The position numbers were made by a program, and so were the translations under genes. The notes below the pieces were generated by a model. The model was given only the letters and a program-made list of their open reading frames with translations, searched no databases and was not told the DNA's origin. This document shows, piece after piece, positions 1-8,801 of a stretch of DNA of 64,000 nt (position 1 is the first letter of the stretch; each line of letters opens with the position of its first letter). The stretch spans positions 81,663 through 145,662 of the forward strand of contig NZ_JARQWR010000013.1 in NCBI RefSeq assembly GCF_030766725.1. Reading direction: 5' to 3'. This stretch comes from Flavobacterium aerium (lineage in GTDB: Bacteria > Bacteroidota > Bacteroidia > Flavobacteriales > Flavobacteriaceae).

Positions 1-383
1 ATGGAAAAGTTGCACTTCCTCCTTGTCATGCTTTTTTTCAATTCTATGTAGCAGATGGTAAATTGTCTTGTCAATTATACCAAAGAAGTGCCGACATCTT
101 TTTGGGAGTTCCCTTCAACATCGCTTCTTATGCATTATTAACCTTAATGATTGCACAAGTTTGCGGATTAGAGGCTGGAGATTTTATCCATACTTTTGGA
201 GATGCACATATCTATAGCAATCACCTTGAACAATTAGAACTTCAATTATCCCGCGAACCAAAGGCTTTGCCAAAAATGATCTTAAATCCGGATATAAAAG
301 ATATTTTCGAATTTAAATTTGAAGATTTTACCTTAGAAGGATACGAACCTCATCCACACATTAAAGGAGCTGTAGCAGTTTAA
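1..383 (+). CDS. thyA: Thymidylate synthase, C-terminal part (start lies before the window)
   Basis: Makes dTMP from dUMP with methylene-tetrahydrofolate. The frame is open from base 3, so about 126 C-terminal residues are present. The catalytic cysteine sits in LPPCH at the very left edge. It is followed by the dUMP-binding stretch QLYQRSADIFLGVPFN and by FGDAHIYSNH, both highly conserved in ThyA. A 2TM protein and folA follow on the same strand; thyA-folA linkage makes sense because ThyA turns its cofactor into the dihydrofolate that FolA reduces. The call is secure; only the N-terminus is missing. Confidence 0.96.
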   Translation, partial: GKVALPPCHAFFQFYVADGKLSCQLYQRSADIFLGVPFNIASYALLTLMIAQVCGLEAGDFIHTFGDAHIYSNHLEQLELQLSREPKALPKMILNPDIKDIFEFKFEDFTLEGYEPHPHIKGAVAV

Positions 384-586
384 TATGTTTTTTCTTTTAC
401 TTATTCAATTGGAGTTATCCTATAGATAAAACACGTCTGAACCAAAAACATTGAAAATACTTGTAAAGACAATCAAAACAATAACTTAGCGTTTTATAAA
501 CATATAATTCTTTGAAACAATTTCAAAAACTGTTAAATTTAAAATCCTTTTTTTAGTATCTTTATTTTCTAAAATTAGAAGATACC

Positions 587-934
587 ATGGAAAACAACAA
601 TCAGTTTGAATTATACGATTATGCTCGTAGAAGAGTAAAACAGAAGAAACGCTTGTATTTTCACTTCATATTGTTTCTGGTAGGAAGTGTGTTTCTGATC
701 ATTATTAATAAATTTCTGCATATAGGCGAGCAATACAATTGGTTTGTATGGGCTATTACAGCTTGGGCATTTTTATTCATCCTCCATGTTATCCGAGTTT
801 TTATCACTGAAAGTTTTATGAATAAGAACTGGGAAAAACAACACATTGAAAAACTTGTTGCTCTTCAACAGAAAAAAATACAAAAACTAGAAAAACAAGT
901 TGAGGATAATACACTAAAAAACGATACATTATAA
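587..934 (+). CDS. Small 2TM-domain membrane protein
   Basis: A 115-residue protein with a basic, soluble N-terminus, two hydrophobic helices (about residues 25-42 and 53-72) and a charged C-terminal helix likely to form a coiled coil. This is the layout of the bacterial '2TM domain' family, whose function is not known to me. Its stop codon overlaps the folA start (TAATG, sharing base 934), so the two are probably translationally coupled. Sitting between thyA and folA is a neighbourhood seen in flavobacteria, from memory. The 203 bases upstream of it hold no gene. Confidence 0.8.
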   Translation: MENNNQFELYDYARRRVKQKKRLYFHFILFLVGSVFLIIINKFLHIGEQYNWFVWAITAWAFLFILHVIRVFITESFMNKNWEKQHIEKLVALQQKKIQKLEKQVEDNTLKNDTL

Positions 935-1416
935 TGACAATACTGATTGCAGCTGCAGGGGAGAACAACGAGCTTGGAAAAGACAACGATCTCTTATGGC
1001 ATTTACCTGATGATTTTAAAAGGTTCAAACAATTGACAACAGATCATTTTATCATCATGGGAAGAAAGACTTTTGAAAGTTTTCCTAAGCCATTACCCAA
1101 CCGAACTCATATTATCATTACGCGTCAAGCGGATTACAAGGCAGAGGGATGTATTATTGTAGACAGCATAGAAAGGGCTTTAGAAATCTCTAAAGGAGAA
1201 AAAGAAGTATATGTAATAGGTGGTGGTGAAATCTACAATTTAGCATTGAAATATGCTGATAAGATTGAATTAACCAGAGTAAATGGTGAGTTTAAAGCCG
1301 ATACTTTTTTTCCAGAAATAGAAGAAAATAAATGGAATTTAGACCATGAAGAATATCATCCTATAGATGAGAAGCACAAATACGACTTTACATTTCAGAC
1401 GTATAGTAAAAAATAA
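934..1416 (+). CDS. folA: Dihydrofolate reductase
   Basis: Reduces dihydrofolate to tetrahydrofolate with NADPH in the cytoplasm. It has 160 residues, normal for the family. Trp22 and Asp27 occur in LLWHLPDDFKRFK exactly where E. coli FolA has W22 and D27. IMGRKTFES is the NADPH-binding segment and VIGGGEIY is the conserved glycine motif near the C-terminal third. The start overlaps the stop of the 2TM gene by one base. A strong hairpin terminator follows the stop codon. High confidence. Confidence 0.97.
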   Translation: MTILIAAAGENNELGKDNDLLWHLPDDFKRFKQLTTDHFIIMGRKTFESFPKPLPNRTHIIITRQADYKAEGCIIVDSIERALEISKGEKEVYVIGGGEIYNLALKYADKIELTRVNGEFKADTFFPEIEENKWNLDHEEYHPIDEKHKYDFTFQTYSKK

Positions 1417-1446
1417 AAAACATCCCGATGTATCGGGATGTTTAAA
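1415..1446 (+). terminator. Intrinsic terminator after folA
   Basis: A near-perfect inverted repeat with arms at 1420-1429 and 1432-1441 (ACATCCCGAT / ATCGGGATGT). It is flanked by an A-run on the left and a short T-run on the right, so it can work in both directions. It separates folA from the minus-strand gene ending at 1480. Confidence 0.75.
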
Positions 1447-1479
1447 AACTAAAAAACTACATGTTATAGAATATATGGC

Positions 1480-1764
1480 CTATTCTATTAATAATACTTG
1501 ATAACTTAATACAAAAATCAATACAGCTAATAATACTCCAGAGATGAATATTATTAAATTGGCAAATTTATGAGAATATTTCTCAAAGAAGCCTTTAATA
1601 CCAAATACCACAAAGGTAAGAAAGACCAAAAAAACTAGAATTTCCAAAAACAAATTTAACCCAAAGAACGTTTGTTGCACTCCAATTTCTGCTATATAAT
1701 TAATGAATCCGTTACCAATATAATTAACAAAAAAAACGAAAGAACTATTACCACTAATACCCAT
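1480..1764 (-). CDS. Small hydrophobic membrane protein, unknown function
   Basis: A 94-residue open frame with at least two strongly hydrophobic segments (about residues 33-58 and 66-92) and a polar, glycine- and asparagine-rich N-terminus. I do not recognise a family. It is read on the minus strand between two plus-strand genes. Its stop lies about 40 bases from the folA terminator, which could serve both genes. No clear promoter is visible upstream of its ATG. Real coding is likely but not certain in such AT-rich sequence. Confidence 0.5.
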   Translation of the reverse strand: MGISGNSSFVFFVNYIGNGFINYIAEIGVQQTFFGLNLFLEILVFLVFLTFVVFGIKGFFEKYSHKFANLIIFISGVLLAVLIFVLSYQVLLIE

Positions 1765-1954
1765 TTAATTCAGCTATAAATTTCCTGATAACATGATATT
1801 TCCTATGATGTAAAATTGCAGTTATTAGAAGAATCTCACAATACCAATATTTTAGTATTTTTAAAATATCACTAAATTTAGTGAGGAGAAAGAAATCAAA
1901 AAATTAGCTTAAAACATTAATACAATCTCATTTAAAGAATCGTAAAGTTTATCT

Positions 1955-1962
1955 TATCTTTG
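1955..1962 (+). promoter_or_regulatory. Bacteroidota-type -7 element for menG
   Basis: TATCTTTG matches the TAnnTTTG -7 consensus used by the primary sigma factor of Bacteroidota. A weak -33 element (TTTA at 1931-1934) lies 20 bases upstream. The menG ATG is 17 bases downstream of the element, giving a very short leader. Confidence 0.65.
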
Positions 1963-1978
1963 CGCAAATTAAAAAATA

Positions 1979-2710
1979 ATGTCAAAAAATATTACCCCTT
2001 ACAAAGACTCAACATTAGGCAAAAAAGAACAGGTAGCTCAAATGTTTGATACTATATCCGAAAAATACGATGGCTTAAATAGAGTCATTTCATTTGGAAT
2101 CGATATAAAGTGGCGTAAGAAAGTTTTAAAACTAGTATCGGATACAAATCCTTCTAATATATTAGATATTGCTACAGGTACAGGTGACTTAGCTATTTTA
2201 ATGGCTGAGACAAAAGCTTCCAAAATAATTGGATTAGACATATCTTCCGGAATGCTTGAAGTAGGAAAGAAAAAAATTGCAGAAAAAAACCTAACTAACC
2301 GAGTTGAAATGGTATTAGGTGATTCTGAGATTATTCCTTTTGAAGACAATACATTTGATGCAATTACTGTAGCATTTGGTGTTCGTAATTTTGAAAACCT
2401 TGAAAAAGGTCTATCTGAAATATTACGTGTTTTAAAACCAAATGGAATTTTTGTAATTCTTGAGACCTCAGTCCCAACAAAAGCCCCTTATAAACAATTT
2501 TATAATTTTTATACTTCAAAAATATTACCTTTAATTGGTAAATCATTTTCAAAAGATAAATCAGCCTACGCCTATTTATCAGAATCAGCATCACTTTTTC
2601 CATACGGAGAAGCGTTGAACAATATTTTGAGAAAAATTGGGTTTATAGAGGTAATAGATAGGCCACAAACTTTTGGTGCGGCCACCATATATTCTGCATC
2701 TAAAAAGTAA
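1979..2710 (+). CDS. menG: Demethylmenaquinone methyltransferase (UbiE/MenG family)
   Basis: A SAM-dependent C-methyltransferase that converts demethylmenaquinone to menaquinone, the last step of quinone synthesis. It has 243 residues. The SAM-binding glycine motif ILDIATGTGDLA is at about residues 61-72, with the acidic loop LGLD-type GLDIS after it. The family signatures DAITVAFGVRN and EILRVLKPNG follow, and the C-terminal FGAATIY is typical. A -7 element sits just upstream. porT begins one base after the stop codon, a pairing common in flavobacteria. The ubiquinone variant of the reaction is unlikely in this phylum. Confidence 0.95.
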   Translation: MSKNITPYKDSTLGKKEQVAQMFDTISEKYDGLNRVISFGIDIKWRKKVLKLVSDTNPSNILDIATGTGDLAILMAETKASKIIGLDISSGMLEVGKKKIAEKNLTNRVEMVLGDSEIIPFEDNTFDAITVAFGVRNFENLEKGLSEILRVLKPNGIFVILETSVPTKAPYKQFYNFYTSKILPLIGKSFSKDKSAYAYLSESASLFPYGEALNNILRKIGFIEVIDRPQTFGAATIYSASKK

Positions 2711-2711
2711 T

Positions 2712-3401
2712 ATGAGAAAAATATTTACAATTATAGGTTTAATTCTTGCTCTAAATTGCCATGCGCAATTTGGAAAGAAGCCAATTATCAATCTAGAAAA
2801 CTTTGACAAGCAAAGAATCCATTGGGGTTATTTTTTAGGATTCAATGCCTATGATTTTAAATTTGACTATAAAAATGCTGGAGAAGAAGTTCAGGTAAAA
2901 GGAACAACTGGTTTCAACGTTGGACTAGTCGGAGATTTACGTCTTCATGAATATCTAAACCTTCGATTTGAACCTGGATTGTATTACACACAACGTGACT
3001 TATTATTCCCAAATATTGCAGATCCCGTTGATGCATTACGTCAGGTAAAATCAACTTACCTACACTTTCCATTATTACTTAAGATTTCTTCTTTACGCAC
3101 AGGAAACATAAGACCTTATCTTGTAGGTGGTTTTTCAACATCTATGAACTTATCCAGTAATTCTGATTCTAAAGATGATAACGTGAGTAATCGTTTCAGA
3201 ATGAACAAATGGACCAATAACTATGAGCTTGGTATTGGAATCGATCTTTATTTTGAATACTTCAAATTCTCCCCTTCTATCCGTGGAGTATTTGGATTGA
3301 ATGACGAATTAATTCGCGACAATGACCCTAACAGTCAATGGACCAGCAATATTGGATCTATGAAAACAAGAGGTGTTTTTGTAAATTTCACTTTCCATTA
3401 A
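2712..3401 (+). CDS. porT: PorT family protein of the type IX secretion/gliding machinery
   Basis: A 229-residue outer-membrane beta-barrel-type protein with a signal peptide (MRKIFTIIGLILALNCHAQ). In Porphyromonas and Flavobacterium, PorT is needed for the type IX secretion system. The body consists of alternating strands rich in aromatic residues and Gly, with features such as LRFEPGLYYTQRDL and the C-terminal strand ending in Phe-His. I chose the ATG at 2712 because it begins the signal peptide; an in-frame start at 2673 lies inside menG. Position directly after menG supports the call. The 3' end overlaps the convergent methyltransferase by four bases. Confidence 0.85.
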   Translation: MRKIFTIIGLILALNCHAQFGKKPIINLENFDKQRIHWGYFLGFNAYDFKFDYKNAGEEVQVKGTTGFNVGLVGDLRLHEYLNLRFEPGLYYTQRDLLFPNIADPVDALRQVKSTYLHFPLLLKISSLRTGNIRPYLVGGFSTSMNLSSNSDSKDDNVSNRFRMNKWTNNYELGIGIDLYFEYFKFSPSIRGVFGLNDELIRDNDPNSQWTSNIGSMKTRGVFVNFTFH

Positions 3402-4126
3402 TTTCGTCTAAACTCACTCAGAATAATAGCTGTGGCTGTAGCAACATTCAAACTTTCCGTTTGTTGTAAATCACCAAACCTTGGAATCGTTAAGCGGTGC
3501 GAAATTAAATCTTCCACACTTTTTGAAATTCCATTAGCTTCATTACCCATTATAATAATTCCTTCAGAAGGTAATTTTTGTTGGTATATTGAATCCCCAT
3601 CCATGAATGTTCCAAAAACAGGTAATTGAGTTGTTTTCAAAAAATCATTCAAATCAACGGCTGTAACATTCACCCTAGCAATAGAACCCATGGTTGCCTG
3701 AACCACTTTAGGATTATAAATATCGACCGTTTGCTCAGAACAAACGATTTGCTTGATACCAAACCAATCACACAATCGCATAATCGTTCCCATATTACCA
3801 GGATCACGAATATCATCTAAGGCAATAATTAAGCCTTCTTGTGCAATTGTTTCCTTCTTCACAGGGATTTTAAAAACAGCCAAACAATTATTTGCAGTAG
3901 TCAAAGCCGTAATCTTTTTCAATGAAGCATCATCAGTCAAATTCCTTTTAGGAGCGGGAACTTCCAAAAAAATATCTTCGGTTACAAACAATAGTTCTAA
4001 TTCAAAATTGAATTCTAATAATTCTTGAATTACTTTTGCACCTTCGGCAATAAATAAACCTTGTTGTTTTCTATATTTTTTTTGCTGTAAACTCGTTATA
4101 AGTTTTATTTGATTTTTACTAACCAT
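3398..4126 (-). CDS. TrmH/SpoU-family RNA 2'-O-methyltransferase
   Basis: A SAM-dependent SPOUT-fold enzyme that methylates the ribose of rRNA or tRNA. It has 242 residues: an N-terminal substrate-binding domain (about 1-90, with FIAEGAKVIQELL) and the C-terminal knotted domain. The three SPOUT motifs are visible: LDDIRDPGNMGTIMR, then IIMGNEANGIS, then IPRFGDLQQTESLNVATATA. The family includes RlmB and TrmH; substrate cannot be read from sequence. It diverges from tamL with only 39 bases between the start codons and converges on porT with a four-base overlap. Confidence 0.9.
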   Translation of the reverse strand: MVSKNQIKLITSLQQKKYRKQQGLFIAEGAKVIQELLEFNFELELLFVTEDIFLEVPAPKRNLTDDASLKKITALTTANNCLAVFKIPVKKETIAQEGLIIALDDIRDPGNMGTIMRLCDWFGIKQIVCSEQTVDIYNPKVVQATMGSIARVNVTAVDLNDFLKTTQLPVFGTFMDGDSIYQQKLPSEGIIIMGNEANGISKSVEDLISHRLTIPRFGDLQQTESLNVATATAIILSEFRRN

Positions 4127-4136
4127 AGAAAAAATG

Positions 4137-4144
4137 TACTTTTG
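4137..4144 (+). promoter_or_regulatory. -7 promoter element for tamL
   Basis: TACTTTTG fits TAnnTTTG and is the only such match in the 39-base gap before the tamL start at 4166. The implied transcription start gives a leader of only about 15 bases. A TTTG at 4108-4111 could be a -33 element, but its spacing (25) is longer than usual. Confidence 0.5.
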
Positions 4145-4165
4145 AATTAAATATTCGACTATCCT

Positions 4166-6709
4166 TTGAAAAAGAATCTAGCAAAAATATCATTATTTAT
4201 TCTATTTGGAGTAATTATCTACTCTTGTAATAGCGTAAAACGTGTTCCTAATGGAAAACACCTACTGACAAAAAACACTATTTCAGTCAATGGAGTAGTC
4301 TCTAAAGACGAAACAAATAGTAATCAATTATACCAACATCCCAATAGTACATTACTAGGATATCGTTTGCGTTTAGGCTTATATAACCTTGCCAAACCTA
4401 ATCCTGATTCTTCCTACAATGCTTGGTTAGAGAAAAATCCGGGTTGGCATAAAACCTTAACTGGTTTATTATCAGAAAAACAAGTGGAGCGTCTTGGACA
4501 ATCATTCGTAGTATCTGGTTTTAGTAATTTCTTAAAGAAAACAGGAGAGCCACCTATAATAGTAGATCAAGCACGTGCAAAAAAATCTATCAATCGATTA
4601 AAAGCGTATTATTTCAACACGGGGTATTTCAATGTAAAAACTAGTTTTAAAATTGATACGCTTCCGAATAAAAAAGCGATGATTAATTATGACATCATAA
4701 CGGGTAATCCTTATATCGTCGATTCAATTGCTACTAGAATAAGTACACCAGAGCTAGATTCATTATACGAAAAGACAAAATCGGCTACCTTAATTAAGAA
4801 AGGGCAGAAATATGAAACTGCAAATTTCGATAAGGAAAGAGATCGAATTACGACCAATTTCAGAAACAGAGGGGTTTATTATTTCCAACAGAATAATGTT
4901 ACCTATGATATTGATACTGTAAACACAAATTATAAGGCAAACGTACAATTAATCATTAGTGATCGTTCCATCCGTGAAGGAGATTCTACTGTAAAAAAGC
5001 CTTTTAAAATATATAAGATTAGTGAAGTAAACATCTTTACCAATAATACGGGCACCGACAAGAAAACAAACATTGCTGATAGTATTACCTACAATGATTT
5101 TAATCTCTATAGCACCAATAAACTCAACTATAGACCCAAGGCAATTACGGATGCCATCTTCATTAACAAAGGTTCTACCTATAGTGATTTCAGAAAGGCG
5201 TTAACGTATCGTTATTTAAATAATCTTAGAATTTTCAACTACCCTTCTATACAGTATGTAGAAGATCCTAGAGATAGTACAGCCACAAGTTTAATTGCCA
5301 ATATCGTTTTAACGCCTCGAAAGAAATATAGTTTTGGAGCCAGTCTAGACGTCACACATTCTAATATTCAGGATTTCGGAATTGCAGGAACGATGTCTCT
5401 TTCCATTCGTAACATTTTTAGAGGAGCAGAAACCTTAGAAATTGCAGCTCGAGGAAACATTGGTTCTTCACGCGATTTAGCTAATCCAAATGGCGTATTC
5501 TTCAACATTTCAGAATATGGAGCCGATATTAAATTAAATTTCCCTCGAATCTTTTTACCTTTTAATACGGAACGAATTATTCCTAAAACAATGATTCCAT
5601 CTACCATAATGAGTTTTGGTATTGCTAAACAGCAAAATATTGGTTTGGACAAAGAAAGCTTCACGGGTATCATTAATTACAATTGGAATCCAAAGAGAAA
5701 TGTAACAACCCGTTTTGATTTAATCAATATTCAATACGTACGTAACGTAAATATTGCCAACTATTTTAATGTATATGGATCATCTTATAATCGATTAAAT
5801 AACTTAGCAAAAGAATACAACTATTTACCACAAGGTCAAGACTTGATTATTGAAAGTGGAACCACAGAGTTTATCGTTGATGCCTTGAATGGAGATACAC
5901 CTATTGTACAAAACTCTCCTGATTACAGAACGATTCGTAGTATAGAAGAACGAAGAAAAAGATTAACTGAGAACAACCTTATTTTTGCTTCAAACTTCAC
6001 GTATACAAAATCTACAAAAAAGGATTTATACGACAATGACTTTCATATTTTCAAGACTAAGATAGAAACTGCTGGAAACTTTCTTTCATTGATGTCTAAG
6101 TTATCGAACAAGCCACAATCTGAAGATGGAAAAAGTACTATTTTTAATGTGGAGTACTCTCAGTATGTAAAAACAGAGGTTGATTTTATAAAACACTGGG
6201 ATTTGGGTAGAAGTCAAGTATTTGCAGTACGTGGATTCGCAGGTATTGCTATACCGTATGGAAATTCATCAAACATCCCTTTCTCTCGTAGTTATTTTGC
6301 CGGTGGTTCGAATGACATTAGAGCATGGCAATCGTATAGTTTAGGACCAGGAAGCAGTGGAGGAATCAATGATTTTAATGAAGCGAATTTAAAAATAACG
6401 ATGAGTTCTGAATTCCGATTCAAGCTTTTCGGTAAACTAAATAGTGCGATATTTGTAGATGCTGGTAACATCTGGAATGTATTTGATGATATCGAAGAAG
6501 AAACCTTTACCTTTAACGGAATTAGTTCACTTAAAGAAATAGCAGTAGGGACAGGAATAGGATTCCGCTACGATTTAAACTTTTTTGTAATTCGATTAGA
6601 CTTTGGTTTCAAGACCTATGATCCTGCAAGAGAAGAAGGCGGACGTTGGTTCAAAGGATATAACTTTAGCAAGCAAGTGCTAAATGTTGGAATTAATTAC
6701 CCATTCTAA
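4166..6709 (+). CDS. tamL: TamL: BamA/TamA-like Omp85 outer-membrane lipoprotein
   Basis: An Omp85-superfamily barrel that helps assemble or export outer-membrane material together with TamB; in Bacteroidota this TamA counterpart is a lipoprotein. It has 847 residues. A lipoprotein signal ends in IIYSC, POTRA-like repeats follow (about 25-410), and a C-terminal 16-strand barrel includes FAGGSNDIRAWQ, the Omp85 (V/I)RG(Y/F)-like loop region, and a terminal NVGINYPF. The start is TTG at 4166: no ATG lies upstream in frame and the signal peptide begins here. No tamB is in the window next to it. Family is certain; the exact Tam role is from homology. Confidence 0.88.
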   Translation: MKKNLAKISLFILFGVIIYSCNSVKRVPNGKHLLTKNTISVNGVVSKDETNSNQLYQHPNSTLLGYRLRLGLYNLAKPNPDSSYNAWLEKNPGWHKTLTGLLSEKQVERLGQSFVVSGFSNFLKKTGEPPIIVDQARAKKSINRLKAYYFNTGYFNVKTSFKIDTLPNKKAMINYDIITGNPYIVDSIATRISTPELDSLYEKTKSATLIKKGQKYETANFDKERDRITTNFRNRGVYYFQQNNVTYDIDTVNTNYKANVQLIISDRSIREGDSTVKKPFKIYKISEVNIFTNNTGTDKKTNIADSITYNDFNLYSTNKLNYRPKAITDAIFINKGSTYSDFRKALTYRYLNNLRIFNYPSIQYVEDPRDSTATSLIANIVLTPRKKYSFGASLDVTHSNIQDFGIAGTMSLSIRNIFRGAETLEIAARGNIGSSRDLANPNGVFFNISEYGADIKLNFPRIFLPFNTERIIPKTMIPSTIMSFGIAKQQNIGLDKESFTGIINYNWNPKRNVTTRFDLINIQYVRNVNIANYFNVYGSSYNRLNNLAKEYNYLPQGQDLIIESGTTEFIVDALNGDTPIVQNSPDYRTIRSIEERRKRLTENNLIFASNFTYTKSTKKDLYDNDFHIFKTKIETAGNFLSLMSKLSNKPQSEDGKSTIFNVEYSQYVKTEVDFIKHWDLGRSQVFAVRGFAGIAIPYGNSSNIPFSRSYFAGGSNDIRAWQSYSLGPGSSGGINDFNEANLKITMSSEFRFKLFGKLNSAIFVDAGNIWNVFDDIEEETFTFNGISSLKEIAVGTGIGFRYDLNFFVIRLDFGFKTYDPAREEGGRWFKGYNFSKQVLNVGINYPF

Positions 6710-6722
6710 ACAGATAAATTAT

Positions 6723-6730
6723 TATTTTTG
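6723..6730 (+). promoter_or_regulatory. -7 promoter element for fbaA
   Basis: TATTTTTG matches TAnnTTTG in the 47-base gap between tamL and fbaA, 26 bases before the fbaA ATG. No good -33 match is seen. Confidence 0.5.
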
Positions 6731-6756
6731 TAACCTTAATTTAAATTATTAATACA

Positions 6757-7824
6757 ATGGCTCATAATATTAAACCTGGAGTTGCTACTGGCGATCAAGT
6801 TCAAGAAATCTTCAAATATGCAAAAGAGAAAGGTTTTGCATTACCAGCTGTGAATGTTACTGGTTCAAACACTATTAATGCAGTTCTTGAAACAGCTGCT
6901 AAAGTTAAGGCTCCTGTAATTATTCAATTTTCAAATGGTGGTTGTCTTTTCAATGCTGGAAAAGGATTGTCAAATGAAAATCAAAGAGCAGCTATTGCTG
7001 GTGGTGTAGCGGGAGCAAAACATATTCATACGCTTGCAGAAGCTTATGGAGCAACCGTAATTTTACATACAGACCATTGTGCTAAAAATTTATTGCCATG
7101 GATTGATGGTCTTTTGGATGCTAGTGAAAAATATTTTGCTGAAACAGGAAAACCATTATTCAGTTCTCACATGATTGATTTATCTGAAGAGCCTATTACT
7201 GAAAACTTAGAGATTTCTAAACGTTATTTAGAAAGAATGAGTAAAATGGGAATGACTTTGGAAATTGAATTAGGAATCACTGGTGGTGAAGAAGATGGTG
7301 TTGACAATTCAAATGTTGACAGTTCTAAATTATACACACAACCAGAGGAAGTGGCTTATGCTTACGAGGAATTATTAAAAGTAAGTGACAAATTTACTAT
7401 TGCTGCAGCTTTTGGAAACGTTCATGGAGTTTACAAACCAGGAAACGTAAAATTGACTCCAAAAATCTTGAAAAATTCGCAAGATTATGTACAACAAAAA
7501 TTCAACACAGAGCACAACCCTGTTGACTTCGTATTCCACGGAGGATCTGGTTCTACATTAGAAGAAATCAGAGAAGCTATTGGATATGGTGTTATAAAAA
7601 TGAATATCGATACAGACTTACAATTCGCTTTCACTGAAGGAATCCGTGATTACATGGTGAACAATATTGAATACCTAAGAACACAGATTGGAAATCCAGA
7701 AGGTGCTGAGCAACCAAATAAAAAATATTACGATCCAAGAAAATGGGCTCGTGAAGGAGAGCTTACTTTTATCGCAAGATTAGAGCAAGCATTTGCAGAT
7801 TTAAACAACATTAATACATTGTAA
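6757..7824 (+). CDS. fbaA: Class II fructose-bisphosphate aldolase
   Basis: A zinc-dependent aldolase that interconverts fructose 1,6-bisphosphate with glyceraldehyde 3-phosphate and dihydroxyacetone phosphate. It has 355 residues, the class IIa length. HTDHC at residues 104-108 carries the catalytic Asp and a zinc His (E. coli D109/H110). FGNVHGVYKPGNVKL and FHGGSGS carry the other zinc and phosphate ligands, and MNIDTDLQFAFTEG the late substrate loop. It has its own -7 element and is probably monocistronic or co-transcribed with accD 82 bases downstream. Confidence 0.97.
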   Translation: MAHNIKPGVATGDQVQEIFKYAKEKGFALPAVNVTGSNTINAVLETAAKVKAPVIIQFSNGGCLFNAGKGLSNENQRAAIAGGVAGAKHIHTLAEAYGATVILHTDHCAKNLLPWIDGLLDASEKYFAETGKPLFSSHMIDLSEEPITENLEISKRYLERMSKMGMTLEIELGITGGEEDGVDNSNVDSSKLYTQPEEVAYAYEELLKVSDKFTIAAAFGNVHGVYKPGNVKLTPKILKNSQDYVQQKFNTEHNPVDFVFHGGSGSTLEEIREAIGYGVIKMNIDTDLQFAFTEGIRDYMVNNIEYLRTQIGNPEGAEQPNKKYYDPRKWAREGELTFIARLEQAFADLNNINTL

Positions 7825-7906
7825 ATTTTTGGATAGCTGTTATAGAATATAGCCTATTATTTTCTATAGCACACACTACCCAACACCACACTAATACCCA
7901 ATAATT

Positions 7907-8761
7907 ATGGCTTGGTTTAAAAGAACAGAAAAAGGAATTCAAACCGCAACCGAAGATAAAAAAGACGTTCCAAAAGGACTTTGGTATAAATCTCCTACTG
8001 GAAAAGTAATAGATGCTGCTGAATTAGCACGAAACTATTATGTAAGTCCAGAAGATGGATACCATGTAAGAATTGGTAGTCAGGAATATTTTGAAATCTT
8101 ATTCGATAACAATGAGTTTAAAGAATTAGATAAAAATATGACTTCTAAAGACCCTTTAAAATTCGTTGATACTAAAAAGTATTCTGACCGTTTGAAGGAT
8201 GCAATGGAGAAAACAAAACTAAAAGACGCTGTACGTACAGGAGTTGGAAAATCTAAAGGAAAAGACCTTGTTGTATGTTGTATGGATTTTGCCTTTATTG
8301 GTGGATCTATGGGAGCTGTAGTAGGGGAAAAAATTGCTAGAGGAATTGATTATTCTATCAAAAACAAAATTCCTTTTGTAATGATTTCTAAATCAGGTGG
8401 TGCACGTATGATGGAAGCGGCTTATTCTTTAATGCAATTAGCAAAAACATCGGCAAAATTAGCACAATTGGCTGATGCACAGATTCCATATATTTCATTA
8501 TGTACTGACCCTACAACGGGTGGAACAACAGCTTCTTACGCAATGTTAGGAGATGTTAACATCTCTGAACCAGGAGCATTAATTGGTTTTGCCGGACCTC
8601 GTGTTGTAAAAGATACTACCGGAAAAGATTTACCAGATGGTTTCCAAACTGCAGAGTTCGTTTTAGAACACGGTTTCTTAGATTTCATTACACCAAGAAA
8701 AGAATTGAAAGATAAAATCAACTTGTATTTAGATCTTATTCTAAATCAAAAAGTAAGATAA
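7907..8761 (+). CDS. accD: Acetyl-CoA carboxylase carboxyltransferase, beta subunit (without zinc-ribbon cysteines)
   Basis: With AccA it transfers the carboxyl group from biotin to acetyl-CoA, the first step of fatty acid synthesis. It has 284 residues. The crotonase-like core shows SGGARMMEA and the glycine-rich GGTTASYAMLGD and GFAGPRV motifs. In E. coli AccD the N-terminus holds a four-Cys zinc ribbon; here the equivalent region (residues 26-53) reads WYKSPTGKV and VSPEDGYH, so the cysteines are replaced or deleted. The flanking residues still align well, so this is an intact gene. From memory, other flavobacterial AccD proteins share this. Confidence 0.95.
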   Translation: MAWFKRTEKGIQTATEDKKDVPKGLWYKSPTGKVIDAAELARNYYVSPEDGYHVRIGSQEYFEILFDNNEFKELDKNMTSKDPLKFVDTKKYSDRLKDAMEKTKLKDAVRTGVGKSKGKDLVVCCMDFAFIGGSMGAVVGEKIARGIDYSIKNKIPFVMISKSGGARMMEAAYSLMQLAKTSAKLAQLADAQIPYISLCTDPTTGGTTASYAMLGDVNISEPGALIGFAGPRVVKDTTGKDLPDGFQTAEFVLEHGFLDFITPRKELKDKINLYLDLILNQKVR

Positions 8762-8770
8762 AACTAAAAA

Positions 8771-8801
8771 GAGGCTATTGAAATTCAATAGCCTCTTTTT
8801 T
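8771..8801 (+). terminator. Intrinsic terminator after accD
   Basis: A ten-base-pair stem (GAGGCTATTG / CAATAGCCTC, arms 8771-8780 and 8786-8795) with a five-base loop and a run of six T. The left side carries A-runs, so it may also stop the minus-strand WG gene, whose stop codon overlaps its right edge at 8800. Confidence 0.85.

Noticed and set aside
7838..7851. 14-base match (TGTTATAGAATATA) shared with 1462-1475, possible dispersed repeat
   Set aside because: Short and AT-only in large part; two copies in 64 kb of AT-rich DNA is not convincing.
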